Below, piece by piece: positions 24,730 through 33,035 of a DNA stretch of 55,590 nt. Source of the DNA: Nocardioides sp. Root140 (lineage in GTDB: Bacteria; Actinomycetota; Actinomycetes; Propionibacteriales; Nocardioidaceae); assembly GCF_001426745.1 (NCBI RefSeq), contig NZ_LMFI01000004.1:1-55590 (forward strand), given 5' to 3'. The notes under the pieces were generated by a model. The model did not search any database. It saw only the letters and a program-made list of their open reading frames with translations, and was not told where the DNA came from. Every line of letters begins with the position of its first letter. Within the stretch, counting starts at the first letter, position 1. The position numbers were made by a program, and so were the translations under genes.

Positions 24730-25292
24730 GGAAGCACCACTCCGCACTCGGGGGAGTGGCCCTCGCCCTCGCCCTCACCCTCACGGGCTGCTCGGACGAC
24801 AGCACCGACCCCGAGGCCGAGGACACCCCGACCGCTACGCCGAGCTCGAGCCCGACGAGCACTGCGCCGACGCCGCAGACTCCCGAGGAGAAGGCGGCGG
24901 CCCAGCTGGCGATGTACCTCGAGGTACGCGACCTCGCTTACCGGAAGCGGGACATCAACTTCAAGGCGCTCAATCCGGTCGCGACCGGTGAGGAGTTTCT
25001 GCAGTTGCAGCACACCGTCGCGAGCATGATGAATGAAAACGTCACGGTGACCGGGGAGTACGCACACACGCTCGACGCGCCGCGGAATCGCGGGACCTCG
25101 ATCCTGATCATCGACTGCGAGGACCGCACCAGGGTCACCTGGAAGAACGACGGGGCGATCAGGCAACCGGACTTCACCGACCCCAACGGAAACCCGCTCC
25201 GCAACCCCGCCCCGGTTGAGTACACGCTCGTCAAGGACAAGGGTGCGTGGAAGGTCTCCGACTCGGACCTGCTTTGGGACCAGCCATGCTGA
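24726..25292 (+). CDS. Putative lipoprotein
   Basis: A 188-residue protein with a lipoprotein signal (ALGGVALALALTLTGC; lipobox LTGC, Cys at about 22) followed by a Thr/Ser/Pro-rich linker. A compact domain of about 120 residues follows, with a pattern like NTF2-type secreted proteins (VRDLAYRKRDINFKALNPVA ... KGAWKVSDSDLLW). It would be anchored on the outer face of the membrane near the pilus base. Its end overlaps the next gene's start by 7 bases. Confidence 0.8.
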   Translation: MRKHHSALGGVALALALTLTGCSDDSTDPEAEDTPTATPSSSPTSTAPTPQTPEEKAAAQLAMYLEVRDLAYRKRDINFKALNPVATGEEFLQLQHTVASMMNENVTVTGEYAHTLDAPRNRGTSILIIDCEDRTRVTWKNDGAIRQPDFTDPNGNPLRNPAPVEYTLVKDKGAWKVSDSDLLWDQPC

Positions 25293-26182
25293 GGAGACTC
25301 ATTGCTCTGTTGGTGGCGTTGGCAGGGTCGCTCGTCATCGTGTTCGTCACCGCCTCCGCCGCGAGCGCTGACTGCACAGCGGACCCGGTGACCGGCGAAG
25401 TTGTCTGTGACGACGAGGATGGCGGCAACGACGGCGGTGACGGCGGTGACACCGGTGGCTCGTCGACTTGCTCGACCTCAGACGGTAGGGAGATCCCGTG
25501 CACTGGCCCCGGCGGGTCGGTATGGAGCAGCAGCCATCAGTGCTGGGTCGGCGACGTCTGGGATCCGGGTGGGGAGGGCCCACTGCCGCCCCCTGGACAG
25601 AGCAACGAGGATGGTGCGTGGCACATCTGCTACTGGCCGCCCCCAGGCTCCTCATGGGATCCGGTCTGGATCCAGAACGGCACGGTCACGATCGACCCGG
25701 TGGTTCTCGCCAATCGCGCGATCGCGTCGATGGACCTGGATCCGATCAGGATCGGCATCGTTCCCGAGCCCGGCCCCAACCGGATCGGACTCGTTGGTCT
25801 GCCGGTGTGGATGTGGGTCGACAGCCCGACCGATGACACGTTCGGACCGATCACCGCGTCCGCCAGCGAAGGGCCGGTCTCGGTCAGCGCCACCGCCAGC
25901 GTCTCCAGCATCGTGTGGAACATGGGCGACGGCACCAAGGTGACCTGCACCGGCAAGGGGACGCCGTACGCCGATCACTACGGCAAGCAGGACTCCCCGA
26001 CCTGCGGGCACCGCTACGCGAAGATGTCGACCGACCAGCCCGAGGGTGCGTACCAGGTCACCGCGGCCAGTCACTGGGTGGTCGAGTGGACCGGTGGCGG
26101 GCAGTCCGGAACCATCGAGTTCGACCTTGCCACCGAGCCCCTCCCGATCCGCATCGGGGAGGCCCAGGTGCTGACCCAGTGA
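25286..26182 (+). CDS. Secreted hypothetical protein
   Basis: A 298-residue protein with a clear signal peptide (MLRRLIALLVALAGSLVIVF, cleavage likely near ASAAS-AD). A Gly/Asp-rich stretch (DDEDGGNDGGDGGD) follows, then a domain with two Cys pairs and a beta-rich C-terminal region (SVSATASVSSIVWNMGDGTK) resembling a PKD-like fold. The start is the ATG at 25286, since an in-frame start at 25247 lies inside the lipoprotein gene. It is the last gene of the Tad operon, with a terminator hairpin 25 bases downstream. A surface or pilus-associated role is inferred. Confidence 0.8.
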   Translation: MLRRLIALLVALAGSLVIVFVTASAASADCTADPVTGEVVCDDEDGGNDGGDGGDTGGSSTCSTSDGREIPCTGPGGSVWSSSHQCWVGDVWDPGGEGPLPPPGQSNEDGAWHICYWPPPGSSWDPVWIQNGTVTIDPVVLANRAIASMDLDPIRIGIVPEPGPNRIGLVGLPVWMWVDSPTDDTFGPITASASEGPVSVSATASVSSIVWNMGDGTKVTCTGKGTPYADHYGKQDSPTCGHRYAKMSTDQPEGAYQVTAASHWVVEWTGGGQSGTIEFDLATEPLPIRIGEAQVLTQ

Positions 26183-26206
26183 CCCTGTACTAGCCGACCG
26201 ACCCAC

Positions 26207-26249
26207 CGACACAGGTCTCGTCCTCTCAGCAGGAAGGGGACCTGTGTCG
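26207..26249 (+). terminator. Hairpin terminator of the Tad operon
   Basis: Bases 26207-26217 and 26239-26249 are perfect 11-bp inverted arms around a 21-base loop, 25 bases after the last stop codon. There is no T run, as is common for actinobacterial terminators. Confidence 0.7.
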
Positions 26250-26553
26250 TTCGCTGCCCGAGCGCGCCCCGAGGTACCGGGCCTGCCGAGCGGAGCTGCT
26301 CGTGCTGCCGCTGCTGGACGTGAAAGAGCCCCAGGCGTCTCGGGTCACCTGGGGATCGCGAGAAGTAGAGCATGGGGTGGCTCGCCTGCGCTGATGAATA
26401 GGAAATCGCGCGGACCTAGACGCTCGCCTTCGGGGGGCCAGCTGGCCCGTCACGTGACCTGGGTGCCCGCCCTTCTGGCGGTCTGGGGTCCGCCGATCTG
26501 CGAGCTCGCCCTCGACACAGCGTGGCCTGACGGCCGCTTGGTCCGGCAGGAAG
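26250..26553. other. Gene-poor stretch between Tad operon and NACHT gene
   Basis: No convincing gene is seen. Two perfect palindromes lie side by side at 26435-26448 (GGGCCAGCTGGCCC) and 26449-26458 (GTCACGTGAC). The literal, uncorrected NACHT frame runs through here to 26450 but is Arg/Pro-rich and not protein-like. Confidence 0.5.
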
Positions 26554-29386
26554 TCAGGCGAGGATGCAGTCGGCGAGTGGGGCGCGGAAGCGCTGCGAGA
26601 GCACGGATCTGAGTTGGAGGAACAGGGACACGTCGCCGGGGAGCACGTGAGCGACAGCTGCGCTCAGTACTGCTGCCGCCTCGGGGATGTTCAGGCAGGC
26701 GATGAGGTCGGCTTCGTGCTCCTCGACGAAGACCTCGTCCTTGATTGCCTTCATCGCGGCGGCAGCGCCACGGATGACAGGGTCGAGAGCGGCGGGGTGG
26801 GGGCTGGTGTCGAGCTCGTCGTCGAACGCTGTCCAGTCCACGCCCGGCGGGCAGGGGGGGGGGAGTGCTGGCCAGCTGGTTCAGGACCAAGCCGAGTCCC
26901 AGTGTGCGCTCGTTGACCTGCAGATCGTGCTCGATGGCGGACACCATCTCTGCCGCGCTGGCGACCGTCAGACGGTTTGCGGTGGCTGTGAGGTCGTCAC
27001 GCATCATTCGTGCTACTGCGTCTCGTTGTTCGGCACCGCTGTCGGCGTAGCGCAGAAGGATGCGTAGCGACCGGTCCAGGTTGAACGTAGAGGGCGCGTC
27101 CAGTACGTGGAGCCCGTGAGCCAAGATGCGGCGGCTCCAGTTCGGCCATGCGCGCGCCATACCGTCGTCAAGGACGTCGAGAGCTACCTCGGGGCCGATC
27201 GGTAGATGCGATCCGAATCGTTCGGGAGCCTCCTGGTCGACCGTCTCGATGAGCTCGACCACGGCCTGATGTTCGTGGGCGCGAGGTTCCGCGAACATCT
27301 TTCCTGTCGCGAACAACCAGGTGTTGCGCCAATGTGGGCTGGGGGCCAGGAGACGTAGCCGGTTGATCAGGGTCTCAAGGGGCGCGTCGCTGATTCGCCG
27401 GGCCGCCATGAGTTCTTGGAGTGAGCGCACGTCGAAACCGAAGCCGTCGTTCCGGGGCGCGATCAGGACCAGTCGCTGTGTGGCAGACCTAATGATCGAG
27501 TCCAGGACGTCGGAGTGGTGCCCGTCGGGCTTGAACTCGGCGTCGTTGAGGATGTGCCAGACGATGTCGCGCAGCTCCGGCTCTGTTAGAACAGCCGTGG
27601 AGTGGTCGGCCGTCTCGCTGCGCTGTTGAAGCACGAAGCCGGCGCGCTCGTGAAGCTGGTGGATGAACGGCTCGTACTTGGTCAGGAGCGTGCGGACCAT
27701 CGTCGGTTTGTTGCGCTCTCGTCGTACGACGGTGTCGTAATAGCTCCAGAACAGGCTGTACCGGTCTGGTGCGATGGTCCCTGCGCCGTCGACGATGATC
27801 GACAGGATGAGTACTTGCAGCGGCGTCCGCAGCAGTTTGACGAGGTTCTCATCCTGCGCAGCGTTCCGAAGGGCCGTGACGACCTTGCCGATCCGCTCGT
27901 CGTCGCCGCTAAGGCGTACTTGGGCGGCCTTAGTTCCGAAGGCGACGGCCTCAGCGGGTGTCAGGTCGTCCAGTCCGATGGTTTCGAACGACGTCGGGTC
28001 GATGTTTTCGGTGTAGCCAACCGGGCGGGTCGTGATGACGGCGAGTAGGTCGCATCGGTCTCCCTCTGCGTTGTTGACGAACTCCACGACGCGCTCGATC
28101 GCCGTGCGCCGCGTCTCTGGCTCGGTGACCTCGTCCAGGCCATCGAATACGACTAGCCAGGGCCAAGCGCGCAGCCAGGAGGTCAGCGTTGCGGGAGTGA
28201 CGGTGCCATGGTTCGACTTCTTGCTGATGTGTTCGGCCACGTATCGCATCAGCGATTGGTCGAGCTTGTGGCCTCGTTCCTCCGCGTAGTCGGCGAGGTC
28301 GATGCGCAGCGGCCAGCGCCGGTGCCGCGGGAGTTGGTGCCCCAGCCTCCGCAGCACGTCCACGGTCCCGGTGATCACGGTGTCGTGGTTGGCCGCTAGT
28401 GCCGTGGAGCCTTTGAGCGCTGCAACCCGGTATGCCTGCACGATCAGCTTGGAGATCGTGGTCTTCCCGTTGCCCGGCTGGCCGGTGAGGACGATGTGGC
28501 GCGGCCCGTCCACAGCTGTGATGTCTCGAGCTAGGAGGTTGTCTCCCCGCTCGAAGACATGCCGCAGCACGGTGCTCCTGTGGCCTCCGCCCGGGAAGGT
28601 CACGGGGAGATCGATGGCGACCTCGTGTACCGGGATGCCGCGGTTTTCGCGGTCACCGGCGTCGTCGAAGTACACGAGCCCGTCGGAGAGTAGTTCGGTG
28701 CGTGCCTGGTCAAGCAGAACCGGTTCGCTGTCCTTAAGGGCGATGTTGCCCGTGAGTTCAGAGATGAAGGTGAAGACGTCGCTGGCGGTCAAGAAGGCGT
28801 CGAACCGGCGGCGCACGCCTTCGTGCGTGCTCAACAGAGCGTCTAGCTGGTTGCCGTCCCAGAATCGGATCGTCTTGATGTGCGCGATCCGCTTGCGCCG
28901 CTGGACCCTATCGAGAATTGCATCCTGATCGTCGATGTCGCGGCTGGGGTCGTTGAGTCTGTCGCGGTAGGCCTTGATGTTCTTGCGGATGGCGTCGTGG
29001 CCGCCCGTGTTCTGAACGGGCGTGAGTGCGACGTTGGTGATGAAGACGAGCTGATCGGGCAGGGGATCGCGCGGGTCCTTCCTATCCCACTCAGCCCAGG
29101 CGTCGAGTTCCTTCTTGACCTCTCCCCACAACCACGAGGCATTGGTGGTCTCCGAGTCGGAGATCTTGTCGTGATGCTTGACCTGGAAGACGGTGTAACC
29201 GCTGAAGGTGTCTTCTGAGGGCTCGAGTGCTGAGGCGAACTTCAGGTTGCCCTCGAAGTACAGATCGCGGCCGCCGTCCTTGCCAGCGCCCATGACCTGG
29301 ACACCTGGGCCGAACTCGGCGATCGCCAGCGCAGCGGCCATCGACTGAAAGGCACCGGGGCACAACAACTGCAGCTGGTGCTTCAC
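26554..29386 (-). CDS. PD-(D/E)xK nuclease-NACHT ATPase, frameshifted at a G10 tract
   Basis: The N-terminal ~170 residues look like a PD-(D/E)xK (Mrr-like) nuclease, with GAGKDGGRDLYFEG followed by FQVKHH, the D...QxK core. A NACHT-type STAND ATPase follows: Walker A near 302-309 (GQPGNGKT) and Walker B with the NACHT-like acidic run (WLVVFDGLDEV). The C-terminal ~350 residues are helical and probably sense the trigger. Proteins of this kind (bacterial NACHT/Avs-like) act in anti-phage defence by degrading DNA on infection. The frame is broken at ten consecutive G (26854-26863). With nine, translation continues as VDWTAFDDELDTSPHP to the stop at 26554, about 943 residues. As read, it ends in nonsense at 26450. 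The GTG at 29386 has GGAG upstream. Confidence 0.82.
26854..26863. repeat. Homopolymer tract of ten G in the NACHT gene
   Basis: Ten G in a row (C on the coding strand) sit at the exact point where the coding frame switches. A loss of one base or a gain of two restores the full-length protein. Confidence 0.9.
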
Positions 29387-29753
29387 GGACGACTCCACTG
29401 TTCGACGGACGGCTCAAGGTAGCAACGCGCAGCGACACGGCGGGTTCGACCCGCGCGGTCACCCGTCCGTCTGTCACCAGGGCGCTGCCGCGGAGCGAAT
29501 CCCTACCGATTCTGTGTTGAAAGGTAGGTGCGTCGCGTTTGGAAACGTTCGGCGCATCTCGACGAATAGGCCCCGCGCCACCCTGGTCAAGAAGTTTCTG
29601 CAATTTTCGGGGGGACGGCCTCTGACCTGCGGAAACGCGCGTCCCTCCTCTGCGTCCCCCCTCCAAATCGGGGGTTTGGGGGGACGGATGCGGGGACGCC
29701 CGCTCGCGACCTTTCTGCCGTGCACAGCCACGGACGAAAGGGGAGCGAGTGCG
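29387..29753. promoter_or_regulatory. Divergent control region between NACHT and sigma-like genes
   Basis: A 367-base gene-free stretch between two divergent starts. It holds the GGGGGGACG repeat cluster and hairpin (29600-29690), a short GC hairpin at 29440-29454, and a TAGGTGC at 29525-29531 that resembles the second half of the element promoter but lacks the first half. No gene is seen. Confidence 0.55.
29600..29690. repeat. GGGGGGACG repeat cluster with hairpin upstream of the sigma-like gene
   Basis: GGGGGGACGG occurs at about 29606 and 29678 in direct orientation, and related blocks are inverted (GCGTCCC near 29639 and 29652). Bases 29653-29686 fold into a hairpin with CGTCCCCCC/GGGGGGACG outer arms and CCAAA/TTTGG inner arms. 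The same GGGGGGAC core appears near 14368 and 53014, also in control regions. Confidence 0.65.
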
Positions 29754-30707
29754 ATGAGTGTGGGTGACCAGCTCGGCCTCGACGACAACAGCGAACTGCT
29801 CGACCAGGCCCGCCAGAAGTGGCCGGCTTGGGTGGCCGCGGATCCACGGCTTGGAGTCGTCGAGGAGTTCGACGACCTCCGGGCCTGGCTGCCCTCGGTG
29901 GACAGCGCAGCCTCTGACGAGGTCCTCCTGGCGCTGGCCATGCTGGCGGCTCCGGATGGCGGCGACGACATCGCTGCTGCGGCCGCGCTCGCCAAGTGCC
30001 TGCTGCCCGGCGCGTGCCGGCTCGCCGGCTGGCTGAGCACCCTCCCTCCCCGCGAGGTCTTCCGCGACAGCCAGCCCGTCGCGGCAGGCTCCTGGTCGGC
30101 CGTCGAGCGGATCGACGAGCTGGTGGCCTCCCAGCTGTGGATCGAGGTTCGGACCTTCAAGTGGCGCCGGCTGCGCAAGGTCGCCGCGAACATCCTGATC
30201 AACACTCGCGTCGGCGTCCTCCGCGAGGTCGGGGACTTCTTCTACGTCTCCCGGGCCGACCGCACGTGGGCGAACACCACCCTCGTGGAGTTCTTCTCGT
30301 CCGGAGACTTGGCCGACGGCGACGCAGGAGTGTGGAGCGCCGCCGCGATGCCGACCGAACGGGTTGCTGGCGCCCTGTTCCACCGTCCCGAGATCCTCGC
30401 CGACGCCGGCCCGGAGCAGGAGGAGCCGTCGGCCACCGAGGAGCTGCTGGAGCTGCTGGCGTGGGCCTGCGAGAACCAGGTGATCAGCCCGGCCGACCGG
30501 TACCTGCTGCTGTGCCTGGTCGACGAGGCCGACCGGGTCGAGACCCGCAACCTTGCTCGCGGCTACGGCGGTCTGCTGAGCAACGAGGTGTCCAGCCGGG
30601 TCGCGCCGCGGGTCGGGGTGTCCGAGGCAACCGTCCGTCGCCGCGGCTCGCGCAGCATGCGCGCCCTCGCCGCGGCCGCCCCGAGGAAGTTCGGCCATGA
30701 CGAATGA
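29754..30707 (+). CDS. Sigma-factor-like regulator
   Basis: A 317-residue cytoplasmic protein. The C-terminal ~70 residues look like sigma-70 region 4: SPADRYLLLCLVDEAD, then a helix-turn-helix SSRVAPRVGVSEATVRRRGS followed by RSMRALAAAA. The central segment (WIEVRTFKWRRLRKVAANIL) is basic and aromatic, possibly a core-binding or region-2-like part, but clear sigma region 2 motifs are not visible. AAAGGGGAGCG precedes the ATG. The gene lies just before promoter copy 5, at the head of the T4SS block, which suits a regulator of transfer. Sigma-like is inferred from the C-terminus only; it might be a sigma-related DNA-binding activator. Confidence 0.65.
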   Translation: MSVGDQLGLDDNSELLDQARQKWPAWVAADPRLGVVEEFDDLRAWLPSVDSAASDEVLLALAMLAAPDGGDDIAAAAALAKCLLPGACRLAGWLSTLPPREVFRDSQPVAAGSWSAVERIDELVASQLWIEVRTFKWRRLRKVAANILINTRVGVLREVGDFFYVSRADRTWANTTLVEFFSSGDLADGDAGVWSAAAMPTERVAGALFHRPEILADAGPEQEEPSATEELLELLAWACENQVISPADRYLLLCLVDEADRVETRNLARGYGGLLSNEVSSRVAPRVGVSEATVRRRGSRSMRALAAAAPRKFGHDE

Positions 30708-30716
30708 GCGCAACCG

Positions 30717-30750
30717 TGATCGCTCCCACCGCCCCACTACACATAGGCGA
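30717..30750 (+). promoter_or_regulatory. Element promoter motif, copy 5 (T4SS operon)
   Basis: TGATCGCTCC, 17 bases, TAGGCGA, ending 18 bases before the ATG at 30769. It starts 10 bases after the stop of the sigma-like gene and would drive the 30769-42077 operon. Confidence 0.87.
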
Positions 30751-30768
30751 CTGGAGGTGGTGAAGCCC

Positions 30769-30990
30769 ATGACGAACACCCAGGACGACCGCGAGAGCCG
30801 GACGCCGGAGCAGGTTGCCGAGCTGTTCGCGATCGCCGGCCGCGAGACCGAGGCGATCGAGCAGCTCACCGGCTGCGTCGCCCAGCTGCACGAGGTCCAG
30901 GCCGCCAAGGCACAGCTGGCAAGCCTGACTCCGGCTGAGGTCCGCGCCGCGCTTGAGTTCCGCCGCGGCGGCATCGGGGAGGCCCAGTGA
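30769..30990 (+). CDS. Small helical protein, first gene of the T4SS operon
   Basis: A 73-residue protein (MTNTQDDRESRTPEQVAELF...) with two amphipathic helices around a single Cys (IEQLTGCVAQLHEVQAAKAQ). The ATG at 30769 has GGAGGTGG upstream; an in-frame GTG at 30760 is too close to it. Its stop overlaps the ParA-like gene. Function unknown. Confidence 0.72.
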   Translation: MTNTQDDRESRTPEQVAELFAIAGRETEAIEQLTGCVAQLHEVQAAKAQLASLTPAEVRAALEFRRGGIGEAQ

Positions 30991-31835
30991 GCACCCAGAT
31001 CTCAAGCCGCCCGGTCGGGGTCGACGAGCTCAAGCGGGCCTGGGATGCCGTGAACGCCGGCGAGTTCCGCACCGGCGTCGGCGCCGGCAAGGGACCCCGC
31101 GGCCGCGGCCCCGCCGCCGCGGACGACTGGTCGCCAGCCGCGGGGGAGCACACCATCGCGGTGATCGGATGCGCCGGGTCGGTCGGGGCCAGCACCATCG
31201 CCCTGGCTGCCGGCCTGGCTGCCGCCGGCCCGGTCCGGGTGATCGAGTGCTGCTCGGTCACCGCCTCTGGTCTCGCCGCCGCAAGCACCGCCGAGCTCGG
31301 CCTGCACCCGACCGACTGGCGTCAGGGCAAGCGCGACCACGTCCTGCTCGAGCGGGCCAGCGAGGTGCTCGCCGGCGTCGACGAGATTCCGCTGCCGATC
31401 GACGCCGAGAACGAGACCCAGCTGACCATCCTCGACGTCGGCTGGGAGGCCGGCCTGCTGCTGGCCACCGACTGCTGGCTCGCCGAGGCCGTCCGCACCG
31501 CCGACCAGGTCGTCCTGGTCACCACCGCCACCGTCCCCGGGATGCGTCGCGCCTCGGTCGCGCTCGAGCTGCTGGCCAACCACTGGCAGCCCGAGCAGAT
31601 CGCCCTCGCCGTGCGTGGGCCGCGCCGCAAGAAGTGGCCCCGGGGCCTCGAGCACGCCGGCGGCCCCGCCGTACGTCGCGCCCTGGTCGCGGACCGGTGC
31701 GTGGAGATCCCCGAGGAACGCGAGCTCGCGGTCAACGGCCTGGACTCCCGGCCCGTCCCGGCCCCCCTCATCTCGGCAGCCCGTCAGCTGCTCGAGCCCG
31801 CCCACCTGTCCACCGACACCAGCGAAAGCGCCTGA
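30987..31835 (+). CDS. ParA-like P-loop protein with degenerate Walker A
   Basis: A 282-residue protein. After a flexible N-terminus comes HTIAVIGCAGSVGASTIALA, a ParA/MinD-like P-loop in which the GKT lysine is missing (GSVGAST). Later come LTILDVGWEAGLLL and QVVLVTTATVPGMRRASVAL, the usual strands of the fold. It resembles the TadZ-like protein at 15241 in this defect. In the T4SS operon it may place or nucleate the channel at a cell site, as TadZ does for pili. The start overlaps the previous stop. Confidence 0.75.
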   Translation: MSTQISSRPVGVDELKRAWDAVNAGEFRTGVGAGKGPRGRGPAAADDWSPAAGEHTIAVIGCAGSVGASTIALAAGLAAAGPVRVIECCSVTASGLAAASTAELGLHPTDWRQGKRDHVLLERASEVLAGVDEIPLPIDAENETQLTILDVGWEAGLLLATDCWLAEAVRTADQVVLVTTATVPGMRRASVALELLANHWQPEQIALAVRGPRRKKWPRGLEHAGGPAVRRALVADRCVEIPEERELAVNGLDSRPVPAPLISAARQLLEPAHLSTDTSESA

Positions 31836-31875
31836 CCCGCACCGAGTCAAGCAAACCCAGAAAGGAAGTCCACCC

Positions 31876-32169
31876 ATGGACGTCATGACCGCTCTCCTCC
31901 CGATGGCCGCCCAGGTCTGCCCGAAGGCGCCGCCGGGTGCCGTCGGACCCACCAACGAGATCACCAGTTACGTGCTGTGGGGCGTCATCGTCCTGTTCGG
32001 CCTCGGCATCGTGATCGCCATCGGCGCGATCATCGCCGGCCGCGTGTTCTCCCTGCCGCACGCCTCCAAGGTCGGGGTGATCTCGGTGGTGGTCGTGTTC
32101 GCCTGCGCGATCGCCTACCTGGTCCTGCCCGGCATGCTCAACGGGATCCTCGGCAAGGGCTGCATCTGA
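31876..32169 (+). CDS. Small two-helix membrane protein (VirB2-like candidate)
   Basis: A 97-residue protein with a short N-terminal segment containing a Cys (AAQVCPKAPPG) and two transmembrane helices (about 32-57 and 68-92), ending ILGKGCI. Size, two helices and position at the start of a T4SS operon fit a VirB2/TrbC-type pilin or a small channel component, but sequence similarity is too weak to be sure. AAAGGAAG precedes the ATG. Confidence 0.65.
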   Translation: MDVMTALLPMAAQVCPKAPPGAVGPTNEITSYVLWGVIVLFGLGIVIAIGAIIAGRVFSLPHASKVGVISVVVVFACAIAYLVLPGMLNGILGKGCI

Positions 32170-33035
32170 TGCGGCGCGCAGCCACGAAGAAGGCCGAAGG
32201 TGCCACGGAGTGGGGCCGGCGCCGCCTGCTCGGAATCCTGGTCGCCGCCGTCGTCGTGGCGGTGCTCCTGCTCGGTGGCCTCGGCTACGCGGTCTACCTG
32301 GCCGTCGCCGGGATCGGTGAGGAAGCCAGCGCCAACACCGACGTCGCCACCGGCGAGACCGATCGCTCGACGGTGGCCCAGGGTGCCGTGCATCGCGACG
32401 AGGTAGCGGCCGAGCCGATGCTGGCCGTTCCCGAGAGCGCCGCCTTCCCGGCCGCGACCCCCAGCGCCAAGGTGCCCGTCATCAAAGTCCCGGCTGGCAC
32501 CGGTGTGAACGGACCGGCGTTCGTGATGACCGGGTTCCCGCACACCCCCGAGGGCGCGATCGGGCAGCTCGCGCAGATCGACCTGGCGGTGCTGCAGTCG
32601 ATGAGCCTGACCACCGCGGCGGAGGTCTACAACGCCTGGGCTCTGCCCGGCGGGGTCCGCGCCGAGGAGTGGTGGATCACCGCCAGCGTCCAGGCCTTCT
32701 TGACCAGCACCGGAATGGGCGAGGTCAAGGACCCCAGCGCCTCGGTCTCCCTCGAGCCGGCCGCCGCGCTCGTGAAGGGCACCGACGGGCCCGACTGGAC
32801 CACCGTCTGCGTGCTGATGAAGGTCACCGCCTCCTACAAGCAGGAAGGCCAGATCGCCTTCGCCCACTGCGAGCGCATGCAGTGGGTCGGCGGGCGCTGG
32901 ATGGTCGCTCCCGGCGCCCCGCCCGCACCCGCCCCCGCGACCTGGCCCGGCACGCAGCTGGCCCACGAGGCCGGCTGGCGCACCTGGTCGACCGACGACA
33001 CCACTGACCCTGACCACATCGAAGGGGACCACTGA
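32169..33035 (+). CDS. VirB8/TcpC-like conjugation protein
   Basis: A 288-residue bitopic protein. One transmembrane helix lies at about 21-46 (LLGILVAAVVVAVLLLGGLG) and the rest is outside. The C-terminal half has the NTF2-like pattern of VirB8/TcpC proteins (SMSLTTAAEVYNAWALPGGV ... DWTTVCVLMKVTASYKQEGQ). It would join the T4SS core complex at the outer face of the membrane. The start overlaps the previous stop by one base and the stop overlaps the next start by one base. Confidence 0.65.
   Translation: MRRAATKKAEGATEWGRRRLLGILVAAVVVAVLLLGGLGYAVYLAVAGIGEEASANTDVATGETDRSTVAQGAVHRDEVAAEPMLAVPESAAFPAATPSAKVPVIKVPAGTGVNGPAFVMTGFPHTPEGAIGQLAQIDLAVLQSMSLTTAAEVYNAWALPGGVRAEEWWITASVQAFLTSTGMGEVKDPSASVSLEPAAALVKGTDGPDWTTVCVLMKVTASYKQEGQIAFAHCERMQWVGGRWMVAPGAPPAPAPATWPGTQLAHEAGWRTWSTDDTTDPDHIEGDH

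Noticed and set aside
29440..29454. GCGGGTTCGACCCGC resembles a tRNA T-arm, hence a possible attachment site or tRNA 3' end
   Set aside because: The loop is too short for a T-arm, no acceptor or anticodon arms can be built around it, and there is no integrase gene nearby.
29525..29531. TAGGTGC upstream of the sigma-like gene as its own promoter copy (autoregulation)
   Set aside because: The expected first half is too poor a match (AATCCCTACC); kept only as a note in the control region.
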